This document shows, piece after piece, positions 21,561 to 34,903 of a stretch of DNA of 53,733 bases. Source of the stretch: Brachionus koreanus (Eukaryota > Rotifera > Eurotatoria > Ploima > Brachionidae); the NCBI GenBank assembly GCA_016987375.1, contig PJRA01000428.1:201879-255611 (forward strand). The letters run 5' to 3'. The number at the start of each line of letters is the position of its first letter. Position 1 is the stretch's first letter. The notes beneath the pieces are model-generated. The model ran no database searches. It was not told where the DNA came from and was given only the letters and a program-made list of their open reading frames with translations. A program made the position numbers and the translations under genes.

Positions 21561-24556
21561 TATCTTCTAAAATAAAAAATTTATTAAAATCAACTGATCA
21601 ATTTTAAAGAACGAGATTTGAACTTAAGCAAAAAAAGTTATTACAATTAAAAATTTTTATTTTATTTTTTGTTCCAAAATTCACAACTCTAGGCTTTAAT
21701 CAAATAATAATTTCTTTAATAGTAGATTAAAGACTAAAAAGGGATTTTTATTTAATTATTCTTTAAAATTCCTTTATTTAAAGAAAATTAGTTCAAAACC
21801 ATTTTTAAAGTCTTTATAATATTAAAACCTATTAAAACTTTTTCAAAATTTAGTTGACTAAGTTGTTCAAGCATTTTGCTTTAATTTTAAAAAAATCTTG
21901 TATTGGATTCTATTTGATGATTTAGATCAAGATGAATTTATTTTGAAATGAGTGTTTTTTCATATAATTTTTGGAGAAAAGTTTATTTTGCAAAAAACAT
22001 AGAGGAAATCACTTAATATCTGGATAATGAATTATTTTAAAATAAGTTAATTTACTCTCTACGTCTATTATGAGTTAAATTAAGTTTTTAAACATGGCTT
22101 TATTCATCAAATCGAAGTAGTGTTCTCTACAAACGAATTTAAAAGAAGATAATCGATATTATTTAAATCGGATTATTCATTATTTTTTACTCCCTATCAA
22201 CAGAGCTTAAATCTTTTACTATCTAAACTTATTATTACTTTTCATACAATTATTTAGGGGAAGTAATAAAAAATTTTTAATTTTTTAATAGTTTTTATTT
22301 TATCCAATATTTAGTTATATACCATTATGCTTGACAGTATTTAGGGATCTTTAAGCTCTTCAATTCATATTTTCATGTTTCTTTCAAAGTTGAAAAGCTA
22401 AACTTCAACTCGATCTTGGTTTATATAATACCCTCTGAGTAAGTGAACCACCTAGTAAGTTGGAAAAGTAATAGTCAAAAGGAGAGGTACTGAAGCTTGA
22501 TCATTCAGCCAAACTAAAAGTATCTTTGAAATATTTTGAGAAAATTTTAGAGATCTTCAAAAATTTTTAAGATCTTTTAGAGGGCTTCTTACTTTTTTCT
22601 CTAAATATCTTTAAATATTTGATTAATTTTCTATTTAGAGCGATTTTATGTATAACTTGAAATTGATAAGCATTAAATTTGTTCTTATTAATATTAAAGT
22701 TACTACTTTGAAGCCTAAATTAATATTTTTCAATCTAAAAATCTATATTCAACCGATAAAAAATATATTTACATTTTCAACACAAAATTTATGATAAATT
22801 TCATTTAATTTGTAAATTAAAACTTTAAATTAATTAGATTATTATCTAAAAAAATGTTAAATACAGAATATACATTTAAAAAAAAATAGCAAGAATGTAA
22901 TAGTTTAATAAAATTTTTAAATTTTGAACTTTTAAAGCTTCGCATGATTATTGTCTTCTCAATGGAATAGTCTGCTAGTCAATAATTAAACTATATATTG
23001 AAATTTTAAAGTTTCAGTAAAAAAAGTAATATTTAACTTCATTCAATTAAAAATATTTATCAATTAAGTAAAAGTTAAAATAACTTTTTGGTTAAATCAT
23101 TAGGTTAAGTTCTTGAGAAGCATAAATATAAAAGGAGATGCACTTAGATGGACCTTCACTAGTGTTATATTTCCGCTCTTAAAAAACTTTCAAATTTAAT
23201 GTCATTCTTAGTTCAAGAGTTTATTATCATGAATATTAAAAGGCGAATAGTTGAGTGATAAAATAAGAAGATATTAAACAGTAAACTCTAGATGCTTTTC
23301 TGGGTGACTTGAATTGCCGCCGCATTCTTTAGCTCTTACCAAACGATACTAACAAGCGACAAAAGAAAAATATAATATAATAAATAAGTGAATTTTGTCA
23401 ATTGTTATAAAAATTTTTTCTTAAAATTTTAGAATTTAATTTCTAATTTTTTCTTTTTTTTCATCACCCATGGGGTGTTTTTTTTAAATAAAAAAATATG
23501 GAATAAATTCGAAGTGAATTGTAAATTCAACCTGTTACATCATGTATTTTATAAAATTTTTTGCTACCATTTGAGTTAGTTAGAATGGATCCATAAACTG
23601 ATTTATGTTATTGTAATTTTGAAAATTGCAAATAATCATTAAAAATTACTGATTCTTTAAATGAAAATTTGCCGATTGCATGTGTCAAGATCACTCAACT
23701 ATTGGGGAGTTTTAAACTTGGGATTGTTCTTAGCAGTCAAGTCCAGAGCATTAATATCTAAGCTTATTGATTTTAAAGATCCTTTATTTCTTTTTAAAGC
23801 TCGTATCATCAGTTTTTCAATTTATTTTACCAATATTGTAATCCTCTTAGTTTGAGATTATGTTAATCTTCCATTAGACATATTTCACGAGTTACTGCTG
23901 TTCTTAATGGAACCTGATTTATTTTTATGACAAAGCATCTGTAAAATATCAATATTTTCATCAAAAATTTTCATTTCATAAAAATTTTTCTAATTTAATT
24001 ATAGAGTTAAAAATATCAATAATTTAGCATTTGATTTGAGTCTGAAAATTTGAAGATTGGAAGAGAACTTAAAAATATCTAGCAATTTAAAATTTGGTGC
24101 CGGATGACCACCATTTAGTCTATTTTAATGAAAATTTTTTTAAAAGTGAATCAGATGGAAAATTTTTAAATTTATTTATTTTAAAAATAATAAATAAAAA
24201 TAATGTTCTAGCTATTTAAATAATTGATTATTTTAAAAATTTCTCAAAGATTAAAATATAAACTCGCATCAAAAATAAAAATTTTTTAATGATATTTTCA
24301 TTTTATGTATAATTTCAAATATTTAAAATGAAATGTTAAAGTTAAAATCAGACGTTTTCGGATAAATAAAAAAAACCTTAAATACCAATATGAAAAAATA
24401 ATTTTGAATATTTTATAATTTTTAAAATATATAATAGATTTACTCGAGTGCAATTTTTTTGTTTTTATTGTTTCAGAAATAGCAAAATTAAATTCATTTA
24501 AATAATTAATACAAAAATAAACTATTTTTTTTAAATTTATTTATCCAGCAAATAGA
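21561..24556. other. AT-rich intergenic region
   Basis: About 3 kb with no supported gene. A 64-codon frame at 23661-23855 shows no family motif and is followed by random sequence. Slightly GC-richer patches near 22330-22510 and 23280-23340 are unidentified. Confidence 0.5.
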
Positions 24557-25062
24557 ATGGCTCTACGATTGCAAAAAGAGCTAGCCAATTTTATGCGTGA
24601 TCCTATTCCAGGAATGAGCCTGGATCGCAATTCGGTTGAAGGCAACATAAATGTCTGGGTGATAAATGTAGCCGGAGCACAAAATACTCTTTACGAAGGT
24701 GAAACTTTCAAGTTACAGTTCAAATTTCCACAAAGATATCCATTCGATTCGCCATCTGTAATGTTCATCGGTAATAAAATACCTGAACACCCTCATATTT
24801 ATAGCAACGGTCATATATGCTTGTCGATTTTAACTGATGAATGGTCACCAGCTCTGTCTGTTCAATCAGTTTGTTTGTCCATATTGAGTATGCTTAGTAG
24901 CTGTAAAACAAAATCACGTCCAACTGATGACGAACGTTATGTTTTAACTTGCCGTGACCCGAATGATCCAAAAAAAACAAAATGGTTTTTTCACGGTAAA
25001 TATCCTTATCAATTTGAGTATTTTATTAAACCAAGTTGTCATTTTTAGATGATGATGTGTAA
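24557..25062 (+). CDS. UBE2W: Ubiquitin-conjugating enzyme E2 W
   Basis: A 150-residue E2 enzyme in two exons, 24557-24995 and 25049-25062. UBE2W attaches ubiquitin to protein N-termini. The UBC fold is complete: LQKELANFMRDPIPGM at the N-terminus, YPFDSPSVMFIG, then HPHIYSNGHICLSIL with catalytic Cys88. The disordered C-terminal tail typical of UBE2W reads KKTKWFFHDDDV after splicing, matching the human tail in length and character. The 53-bp intron has no stop until the TAG of its own acceptor, so an unspliced message would encode a 163-residue form with a different end. An acceptor-like site (tttatttatccag) lies just upstream of the ATG and may join a 5' UTR exon. Confidence 0.95.
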
Positions 25063-26186
25063 TCAATTAAGAAAGCATTAGATTTAATAACAATATTTTT
25101 AGCGTTTTTTTTTTAAATAATTTTTAAATTTAATTTGAAGAAGTTGAAAAATTAATTTTAATTTATAAATTTTTTGACTATAAATTGAAAAATTATTTTA
25201 AAATTTTCGTTTAAACCTATAAGAGATTGATTTTAAACTAATCTAAGTATTTGATAATTTTAAAATTTTTTAATTATAAATTGAAAAAGTCAGTTTTTTA
25301 TAAAATTAAGTAACACCTAATTATTTGAGTTTTTAAAAGTCAACCCGTTATTTTTATTATTAAAAAAAAATTATTTTTTTTAATAATAGATTAACTCAGT
25401 TTATTATTGAAAAAAATAATCAAAAATAAAAAATTGAGCTTTTAACGATAAAGCAATTGAAATTTTTAAAAAAAATTAATAAAAATAAAATACCAATTTT
25501 TTGAATTATCATGAAATTTTTCTAAATTTAATTTCTAAAAATCATTTCAACAGAAAACCAAGTAAATTTTGAGTAGAAAAAGCTTTTGCCATTTTGTTAT
25601 TAACTAAAGGGAACATGTCATTGAACTTGGTATTTGAAATTAAATGCTTGGCTTATCATCAAATATAAATTTTAAATTCCGTGTAATACAATCAAAAATC
25701 AGATTCAAGTGCAGAAATTTAATAAACAATAATTAAAATAATCTAATTTTTTTTTAATTTTATTTTAATATCGGCATTTGAAATTCTATCAATTTTAAAC
25801 CTATGTTTAGAATATTGAAAATATTTTAATTATGAGACTTGATTTGAATCTGATTTTTGGCTGTATTAGCTGGGATTAAAATTGTTATTTGATTATAAAC
25901 CAAGCATTTAAAATCAAATATCAAATTATAAGACATGGCCCTCTAATCAATGCATGCATTGATTAATTCAATGGCATAAGCTAATTACTTTTTTTGAAAT
26001 TAAATGATTGATGATGAAATTATAGTGCTAGAAATTTGAATTTGTTCAAATTTTTAATTTTTAAATTATATTTAAAGGTTCACTTTCAATTATTTATAGA
26101 TTGAAAGAATACCAGGTAAGAAAACATTTGAAAAAGCATAGAATATTGATTTTAAATATTTATTTTTATATATAATTAAAAATAAA
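25063..26186. other. AT-rich intergenic region
   Basis: Spacer between the convergent UBE2W and C2orf76 genes. No gene is visible. A pair of similar AT-rich tracts (25080-25330) looks like low-complexity sequence. Confidence 0.5.
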
Positions 26187-26718
26187 TTATCCAATTTCAA
26201 CATTTCTATTTGATTTGTATTCTAGATAGTCACTCATCATAAAATAAGAAATTTCTGTCTCATTGACAACAATTGTATTGGCAAGAATTTGATCATCTTG
26301 TAGAATTAGAGTTTCATCATCTTCACAGTTAATTACCGGATCATTTGACTAAAGAATTTGTTTTATTCGAGTAAAAAATTTCAAATGCATAATATTACTT
26401 TAGCTTTAAATGGCACGTGTTCAATTTTAAGAGTATCTAATAAAAATGCAATTAATTTCAAATAATTTGATTTTCAAAACAGTTACAAACCATAAGTGAA
26501 TGTCTTGAAAGGAGGAGGAAGACTGCTTTTTTTAATTTCTAAATAATATTTAAATTAGACAATTTTTTTCTGAAAAAAAACGTACCTTGATTAATTATCT
26601 GTTTTAGGTCTTTGATATAAATGTTTTTATTTACATTTTTGATCACTAAATTCTTTAGATTACGATGATGAAATGAGCGAATAACTCGTATAGTTATGAT
26701 TAGATTTTCATCAGTCAT
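26187..26718 (-). CDS. C2orf76: UPF0538 protein C2orf76 homologue
   Basis: A four-exon minus-strand gene for 126 residues, the same length as human C2orf76: 26718-26586, 26538-26491, 26436-26399, 26348-26187, all in phase. The start ITIRVIRSFHHRNLKNLV matches the family opening (ITVRLIRSFEHRN). The middle has LPPPFKTFTYDTLKI and the end has EDDETLIL and ETEISYFMMSDYLEYK. The predicted fold is a small ubiquitin-like or mixed alpha/beta protein; its function is unknown. It lies head-to-head with the nuclear receptor gene. None of the exons is long enough to stand out alone. Confidence 0.92.
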
Positions 26719-27406
26719 TGTCTATTATACTTCAAATGAATAATTTAGGAAAAAAATTGAAAGCATTTCTGTAAATTTTATTGCAAATTTTGCATTCATA
26801 TAAATTCTAATTTATACATTATTTCAAACAATAATAATATTTTGAAAATATTTTATTATTATTTAAGAAATTTTTTATTATAAAATTTGAGTTTTGTTTA
26901 CAGCGCTAAAAAAAAAATGCTATTCGAGCAGAATTCGATGCTCAAGCAGTGACTCATGTCCGGTTGCCCCAGTAACTAATAGTCTTTTCGTCGGCAAAAA
27001 AAGCCCCTTCAAAATCTAGGTCTTGATGAAATTCATAGCCTAATTTAAGATATTTCAATTGCAAATTTAAATATAGGATGGGTAACTTTGAAAAAATTTC
27101 AAATTGTTTGCCAACCTATTTTTAAAGAAAAAAAGTTACAAAGTTTTATGTATTTGACCTAAATAATTGATAGATTTGTTTTTTCTTTATAAAGTTTTTT
27201 GACTTAAATTATTTAAGAACTTTATTTTTTTTTAGATTTAATAGCTAGAATTTGAAGCCAATTATCAAGACTCCTTTTTTTGCCTAGAATAAATTGTCTA
27301 GGATCGATATTTTTTTATATGCTTCAAAGTGCTAGGCAAATATTGGTCTTTTTTATTTTTAAATGTGCTTCTTTTTTTTATTAAGAATAATGATGTTAAG
27401 AAAAAA
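26719..27406. promoter_or_regulatory. Shared upstream region of C2orf76 and nuclear receptor
   Basis: A 688-bp divergent spacer that must hold both promoters. It contains a GC-richer block at about 26905-27010 in otherwise AT-rich sequence, which may be a 5' UTR exon or promoter core. No specific binding site is claimed. Confidence 0.4.
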
Positions 27407-29010
27407 ATGAGCGATCCTAAACCAAGTACCACAAGCAGACTTACAGAGGAAACGGCAATGCATAAGAGTAAAGCAACATCAGGGAAACCACGAGGAGCTA
27501 CTTACGACGGAAACAAATGTATGATATGCAGTGATCGGGCGTCGGGCTTTCACTATGGCGTATTGGCATGTGAAGGATGTAAGGGCTTTTTCAAACGTGT
27601 TTGCAAAGAAAAACTAAAAGCGGACAATATGGGTGATAATTCATTTATAGGCCTACAAAATAAAAGGCATTGTGTGTTTGGTGGAAATTGTGAAATAAAT
27701 GTTCGAACAAGAAACAGATGTCAATATTGTCGAATTCAAAAATGCATTGATCTCGGTATGTCCAAAGATGGCATTAAATTGGGCAGAAGGTCAAAAAAAT
27801 TTAAACAAAATCTCAATTCGGTTATAAACCGAAAAACAAACGAAGAAAGTCCTGAGACAGCTAACAATCCAGATTTTTATAAGCAACAAATAATTGCTAT
27901 TTTACAAGATAATAAGCTAGTTATAAAAGCGATTGATATTTTGTCTGCTGCGGCAGCAAGTGTTGGTGCGCCACAAATTGATAATGCTGCTCAAAAATCT
28001 CCAGCTAGCACGTCATCCGCTCAATCTTCGTCATCACTCCCGGTGTATTCAATGAACAGTAATCAAACAAATTCCTCACAGAATTTATCTAGCAATTGTC
28101 TAGAAAATAAACAGATTGAATTAGTTGAAACAGTAACTCAAGCGTACAGAGAAACCCAGCACATTTTTAGTGATAATTCAGTTATTAACTTTAAAGAGGA
28201 AAATTCTATTGTATTTCATAGTTATTTATCTAATTTTATCTCTTCTGGCTTGGTAAATGTTCTTAAAAGTAGCAAATTTTTAGACCATGCAAATATTCTC
28301 ATTGAGAACACAGTTCTCTTCGCAAAAAATGTGCCATTTTTTATGACTATAAACGAATCGGATCGAATAAGTCTTTTGAAAGGTTCAGTTTTTGAAATAA
28401 TTTGCTTGAGACATTCAATATTTTACCAGTATTCATCCAGTTTGTCAAGTCTAGCCACTTTGGCCGACTGTGCTCTAGCTCATGATGGCGATGAATCAAG
28501 CCTGGTTGAATCAAAATTCTATCTTCCTTTCCTAAAATGCTGGATAAATTGCGACTGGCTTAGTGACAAGTTAATTGATGCAAAAAAATTTTTAAATTTG
28601 TTGTTTGAGTTTTATTTTTATTTGAATTCAATAAGCCTCAGCGAATTTGAGCTCGCTGTTTTTTGTGCCTACTTGCTTTTTGATTACAGTAAGCTTCAAA
28701 AATTTCTAAAACGAATTTCATTCAAAATTAATTAATTAATTGTTCTTCCATAGGTGAACAAAATTTGGCCATATCAGATACAGTTAAGATGTACAGAGCT
28801 ATTTATCAGCAGATTTTGTTATCCAGATTGGAAAAAAAGCAGACACAAATGGAGCAAAGCAAAATTTTAAATAAGGAATTTTTAAACGTATGGTTAATTA
28901 ATTGTTGTAAAAAGTTAAAAGAACTTAGTGCTGAACATTCGAAAATATTAAACCTATTAAAAGATGATGTTCAGTTTCCAGATCTTTATGCGGAATTATA
29001 TAATTTATAG
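27407..29010 (+). CDS. Nuclear hormone receptor, NR1-like
   Basis: Two exons, 27407-28688 and 28754-29010, give 512 residues. The DNA-binding domain starts CMICSDRASGFHYGV and has the P-box CEGCKGFFKR. The second zinc module ends NRCQYCRIQKC, followed by the extension MSKDGIKLGRRSKK, of NR1 type. Between the two zinc modules there is extra sequence (about 12 residues more than usual, in KLKADNMGDNSFIG). A Ser/Ala/Gln-rich hinge leads to a ligand-binding domain with the signature LLKGSVFEIICLRHS and a C-terminal AF-2-like FPDLYAELYNL, suggesting ability to recruit coactivators. I start at MSDPK because the frame upstream looks like an AT-rich leader or intron ending in an acceptor. The subfamily is uncertain. 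Confidence 0.9.
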
Positions 29011-31319
29011 ATTTTTATTCAATTTATTTTAAACTCGTTTTTGCTTGAATTTATAAAATAAAACAGTCCAATTTTTTAATAGAATAAGAAAAAATTCACA
29101 TTTTTTTATTTAGAAAAACATTCATTCAAGGATCAAAATAAGTCAAGCTTTTTATGAACGATGGTGACTTTATTTATATGACATTCAAAATTATTCTATT
29201 TTCACTTTTTAAATTTATTTTTAGTAAAAAGCAAATTTCAATTTCATATTAATTGAATCACCAAATTTTAGAACAAATGATCAGAACCAACAGATTTAAC
29301 CCTTTTTTTTTTTTGAAAAAAAAGAAAGAAAATTTTTAAGTATATTTATAATTATTTTATATTTCAATTCAATCAAAAAGACCAAAAGTCAAATCCAATA
29401 GAGGAATGATTGAGCTCATTTATTTATAACAAAAAAAAATTGAAAAAAAATTGCTTTTGAATTATTAATTTTTCAGCCATTTTACTTTTGGTTATTGCTA
29501 TTATTGAAATTAAAAAGGTTAAGAAAAATTTACAAGACTCTAATCTGAAAATAATTTTTCAAAAATTTCAAATATTACAAATATTTATTAACGGCATGTC
29601 AATTTTTTATTAAATTTTTGAATATAGTACCAATTTTACTTAGTTTTTATTATTTTTCTATGGTTTAAAAAAAAATTTTTATACATTTAAAATTAAGATT
29701 TATTATAAAAATTCAAAAACAATATGATTAGCACCAAAATATGAAAAAAGTAAAAAAAATTAATTATTTTGAATTATACGCCAACCTTGAGCCTTTACTT
29801 CGTTCTTGGCCAAGGCATTGAACCTATAAGTGTATCAAAGTATTTTTCAGGTATTGTTGTTGATTTTCTGTAAAGCAAATACAATATGCTCACACATATA
29901 AATTTTGTAGTCTTTTCATGAACAAATTGAGATCTTAAGAGACTTCAAACAATCAAATACCTACCTCATGATCTAGGCTTAAAAAATCTTAATACTGATC
30001 AAATTTAATTTTATCTTTTTTTTAAAATACTTTTTTAAAATATCAATATATTTTTAGCTTCTAAAAATAGTAATTTCAAAAATTTTTTTTCTTAGAAAAT
30101 TTAAATCCATTATTTAGAAAAATTAGATGGATAAATATTTGTTGGCAAATTTATGAATTTTTAAAAAAAAATTTTTTTATCTTAAAAATATTTACAGTAT
30201 AATAAACAAAAATAAAAAATTTCATAATTCAATAATATAAAAATCAATTGTATAAAATTGTATAATTCTATTCTAGCTGATAATGATTGTTGATTTATCA
30301 TCAAATATCAATTTTATAAAAGTTGACTATTTTATCCTGTAAAAGTATAAAATGGAGAAATCTTCTTTCTCAGTGCTTTTTTGAGAAACAGTTCCAATCT
30401 AACACAAAAGTAATTGCATCGACTTTATCATATAATCTAAAATATAACTCAGCTTAAAACTGTCCCCTTATTAATGAAAGAGTTTTTAACATAAGTCCCG
30501 TTCTCTAGAACTCTTTTGAAGATTTTCTCATCTTTAGAGGATTTTTAACCCTTGATCTTCTGTTTGCATGACTAACACTCAAACAATTTATATCAAGAAT
30601 TTATATTTATTTATATCTATAAAAAGAAAAAAAAACAAACAGAATAAAAGGACTCTAAATGAAGCTAAATGTCATGGTTCTTTGGAAAAACATAATAACA
30701 TTTAAAAAAATTTGAACCTTGAATTTTATCTTAATTAAATCATCAATTAACTATCAACAGCTTGAAATTATAAGAATGAATGATTATTTTTTATAAAGAA
30801 AAGAAATTTTAAGAGAAATTTGTTTCTGCAAGAAAATATTAAAAATTTTTAAAACTAAAATAAGATTTCTTCATAAAAAAATTAATTAGTTCCTAGGAAT
30901 ACTTCCGAGCGAAATTTTATAAAAACAACTTTTTTGTATAGAAATGCTATTATGTGTGCTATGTTTGGTAATTTAGAATCACTTGATATTCACATAAAAT
31001 TCAATCTACGATGTATACTTTATAGAAATATTTTTTATAATTTTAATTTAGGGTCTAAAGGAGAATCAACAATTAATTGTAGTTTAAATGTTTTTTAAAA
31101 TAATATTTGAATATGGTTTCATCAATTTTATCAATTTTTAGATTTTAGATTCGATTTTCTTAATTGCATTTTTGCATGAAATATTTAATTATTTGGAAAA
31201 ATGATTAAATTTTTGTTAATAAATTTTTTCATAATTCTTATTTATTATACTAAAAAGTCTAAAAAAAAAAACTACCAATTTATTTTAAGTCTAAAATCTA
31301 TATTTAATAATTTTAAGCT
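29011..31319. other. AT-rich intergenic region
   Basis: A 2.3-kb spacer between the convergent nuclear receptor and IDH genes. I found no gene or repeat; it is dominated by A/T runs. Confidence 0.55.
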
Positions 31320-32765
31320 TTAACACGACAATTTTTTACTTAGATTTTCTTGAAGTTTATCCAAAAATTCAAAAGTATTTAAGTAATCTTTTCTTTCGAC
31401 ACTAAAATTAAATGTTTAAGATTATAGTTGAGAAACAATTTTACGAAAATTACTTGGTTCCCTTAATACAAATTGCTAAATCTTTGGTCATAAAACCGGA
31501 TTCAATTGTTTCGACACATGTTTCCTCTAGTTTTCTGGCAAAGTTGTCCAAATCAGTATTATTATCTAATTTAGCCCTATGCATAAATCCTCTTGTCCAT
31601 GCAAATATGCTAGCAATTGGGTTTGTGCTTGTTTCTTTTCCTTGTTGATGCATTCTAAAATGACGAGTAACTGTTCCATGGGCAGCCTCAGACTCAATTG
31701 TTTTGCCGTCTGGACAAATCAACACTGAAGTCATTAGACCCAAAGAACCAAAACCCTGAGCTACGCTATCTGATTGCACATCTCCATCGTAATTTTTGCA
31801 AGCCCAAACAAAGCCACCTTCAGATTTCATGGCAGCAGCAACCATATCATCTATCAAACGATGCTCATACCAAATATTTTTTGCTTCAAATTTTGCTTTA
31901 TATTCTCTAAAATTTAAAAAACTTTTGCCTAAAACTAATTAGTTAAAACGAATTACTATTATACTTTTGGTATATTTCAGCAAATATGTCCTTAAAACGT
32001 CCATCATATTTTTTCAAAATAGTATTTTTGGTACTCATATAAAGGGGCCATCCTTTTTGCAATGCGAATTGGAATGAACTGTGAGCGAATTCTCTTATTG
32101 ACTGAGAAATGCAAAAGTTTAAATGCATGAATTAAAAAAAATTAAAATTTTTACTTCGTCTGTATTATACATGGCTAATGCGACTCCTCCACCATTTGCA
32201 AAGTCAAAGACAGTGTATTTTAATTGATTAGATGGATCATCAGACGATGTCCACGAAATTTCAAGTTTTCCATTTCCAGGAATTACAAAATCAGTGGCTC
32301 TATATTGATCACCAAAAGCATGTCTTCCAATTACAATTGGCTTAGTCCAGCCAGGCACCAGACGAGGCACGTTTTTGCAAATAATTGGCTCTCTAAAAAC
32401 AGTACCACCTAGAATGTTTCTAATAGTACCATTTGGCGATTTCCACATCTTAGACAAATTAAACTCCCTGACTCTATCTTCGTCAGGAGTAATTGTTGCA
32501 CACTTAACACCAACATTGTACTTTTTGATTGCTTCAGCAGCATCAATAGTAACTTAAGAATAAAATATAAACACTGTTGAATTTTTTTATGCGTGTTTTT
32601 ACCTTGATCCTTAGTTTTTTCTCTATACTCAATACCGAGATCAAAATAATGTAACTTCATATCAAGATAAGGAAATAAAAGTTTTTCTTTGATAAGGTCC
32701 CAAATGACTCGAGTCATTTCATCCCCTTGAATCTCAACAATATCACCACATTGAATTTTGACCAT
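31320..32765 (-). CDS. IDH1: NADP-dependent isocitrate dehydrogenase, cytosolic type
   Basis: Five exons on the minus strand, 32765-32603, 32552-32155, 32101-31965, 31906-31454, 31401-31320, encode 410 residues. The enzyme oxidises isocitrate to 2-oxoglutarate with NADP+. Key motifs are [12 protein letters not shown] at the N-terminus, [34 protein letters not shown] with Arg131 at the site of human IDH1 Arg132, [14 protein letters not shown] and [13 protein letters not shown]. There is no mitochondrial targeting leader before [19 protein letters not shown]. The C-terminus is KKLSC, so it lacks the peroxisomal AKL-type signal of mammalian IDH1. The gene appears intact, with introns of about 50 bp. 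Confidence 0.96.
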
Positions 32766-34903
32766 TTTAGAAAAAAAAACGCTTAAAAATAAAGTAATCT
32801 TAAAATAATAATTTTTTGCTTAGAAAAAAAAATCAAAAATTAACACGCCCTATAAAAAAAAATTTTAAGATTGGTGCATTGTGATTTTAATAGTACAAGG
32901 GTCGAAATTAGCATTCTAATGTGAATAGCAATTTGAAAATTTCTTGCATAATAATTTATTTAATTTGCATGTTTTTTATTTTTTTTATACGATCAAAACT
33001 CAATCGAATGTTTGGAAATGTGTTTGTTCTCATGAGCTTATTTTTTTTTAAAAATCTTAGCGTGGCATTTTTTAAATCTATTGACCATACTAAAATTTAT
33101 CAACATAATTATTGAGATAAAGATTGCAAATTTAAGTATATTTAACAAAAAAATTTTAATATTTGAATAAATTAGTTATGATAAAAATTATCGAAAAGCT
33201 TTATTTTAAACAATAATTTTAAACTTACTATTTTAATATTTTAGAAATTTTGGTTTCATCATTATACATGCAGTAGTGAAATTTTTAATAGCGATTAAAT
33301 TTGAAAAAATAAAAAAAAATAATCTTGAGAAAGAAGAAAAATTATCTAACTATAAATCAATTCTGAAAATTAAAATTTTCTATAAAAAAAAATTAAGTCT
33401 TTAATTTTTCAGTAATTTGAGAAAACTATTGTGATATTATTTTTCGCTATCATTTAGTAGTAAAGTGTTATACACTAATGTTATTAGACTCAAGCAAATT
33501 AATATAAAATTCTTTAACAATTGCAGGTAACTTGAACATGTTTTTTAATCCTAAAATAAACTTAATTGAAAATTTTTTAAAAAATTTTTAATTTATAATT
33601 TTAATAATAATTTTTATAATTATGTAAAAAATTGAGGCATTGTGAATTTTGTAATAAAAAGTAAAAAAATGAAATGACTCAATAAACCATAGCTTATATT
33701 TGCTTTATTTACTGGGCTAAAATAATTTACTTTCAAATAAAATTTTAACCAACTCTTAGTCCTTCAATCTAGTAATTTTTTGAAAATTTTAATCTCTGCA
33801 ATAATATGTTTTATATTATACAATAATTGCCTTTTTTTCTTCTATTGGAATAATATCTTTTTTATAATTTAATATTTTTCATCACCGAATCTGGCTTAAT
33901 CTTTATGAAATAAATAATAATAATATTAGATTTTATAGAAAATCGTTGAAATTTAAATTGCACAGTTATAGAACAGAATTAATTTGAGTGATACAAACTT
34001 TGTATCCATTGTCGAAATTGAAAGCTTATTAAAGGAAATTTTAACATAGATTTTTTGTTAACAAATGGTGTTTTTCTTTTTAAAATATTCAAGAATAAAG
34101 AAAGTTTCAAATTGTCACTGGTCCTTTGAGTGTAAAACGACCGCTTTTACATAATTGATTATCATTACATGATCATTATGAATTTGTTTTTGTTTTTTGT
34201 TGATCTTGGATTTGGTTCATCTTCATCTTATGAAGAGTCAGATTATTTCTAAAATATCATTTATTTGTCTTGGACACAGTCTTAAAGTTGTGATTGAAGA
34301 CATGGTATTGTTCTCTTGTTGGCGCCTCGTTGACATTCATATACCTGCGAAACATGCAATAAATTTACTATATGTAATGAATTAATTTGCACAATATTTG
34401 AAGAATTATTTTTTTAAATAAAAGCATTTCTTTTTGCAAAACAAGATTTTTTATTCCACTTTAATTTTTATAATATTTTATTGTGCCATTTTTTTCTTAA
34501 TTATGCATAAAGCGACCAACCAAAAAAAAATTTTTACAAATTGATTTTTTTATATTTTTGTAATTAAGATTTTGTGTTTTAGTTATTTTCTATATCTTAC
34601 TATTTAAATTTCACAAGTGTGAAAACTAAAAAATTAACTAACCTAAAATATCAAATAAAAAATAAATTCACACGCTTACATACGAATTTTACGAAGAAGA
34701 AGCGTACGAATTTACTTTGATTATACAATTAAATTTCGACAAACAGGTCAACTATCAATACAATAATACATTTCAATTATCGTTTCTAATAAAACATTTT
34801 TTCCATTTTTTCTGAATCAAGATATATCAAATACCCGACTCCATTGTGTATTTTCTACCTAACTATTTCTTCTTTTTTCCCTCAACAATCAAACATTTAA
34901 AAA
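32766..34903. other. AT-rich intergenic region
   Basis: No supported gene. A hydrophobic 64-codon frame at 32921-33115 is AT-driven. A GC-richer, coding-like island lies at 34195-34370 (see findings). Confidence 0.5.

Noticed and set aside
23661..23855. 64-codon plus-strand frame
   Set aside because: No motif, no splice partners, ordinary composition for random sequence here.
24557..25048. UBE2W as a 163-residue single-exon protein
   Set aside because: Splicing 24996-25048 restores the family C-terminus and length; the longer frame simply reads the intron to its acceptor TAG.
32921..33115. Hydrophobic 64-codon frame upstream of IDH
   Set aside because: Phe/Ile/Leu-rich from T-rich sequence; no motif or conserved context.
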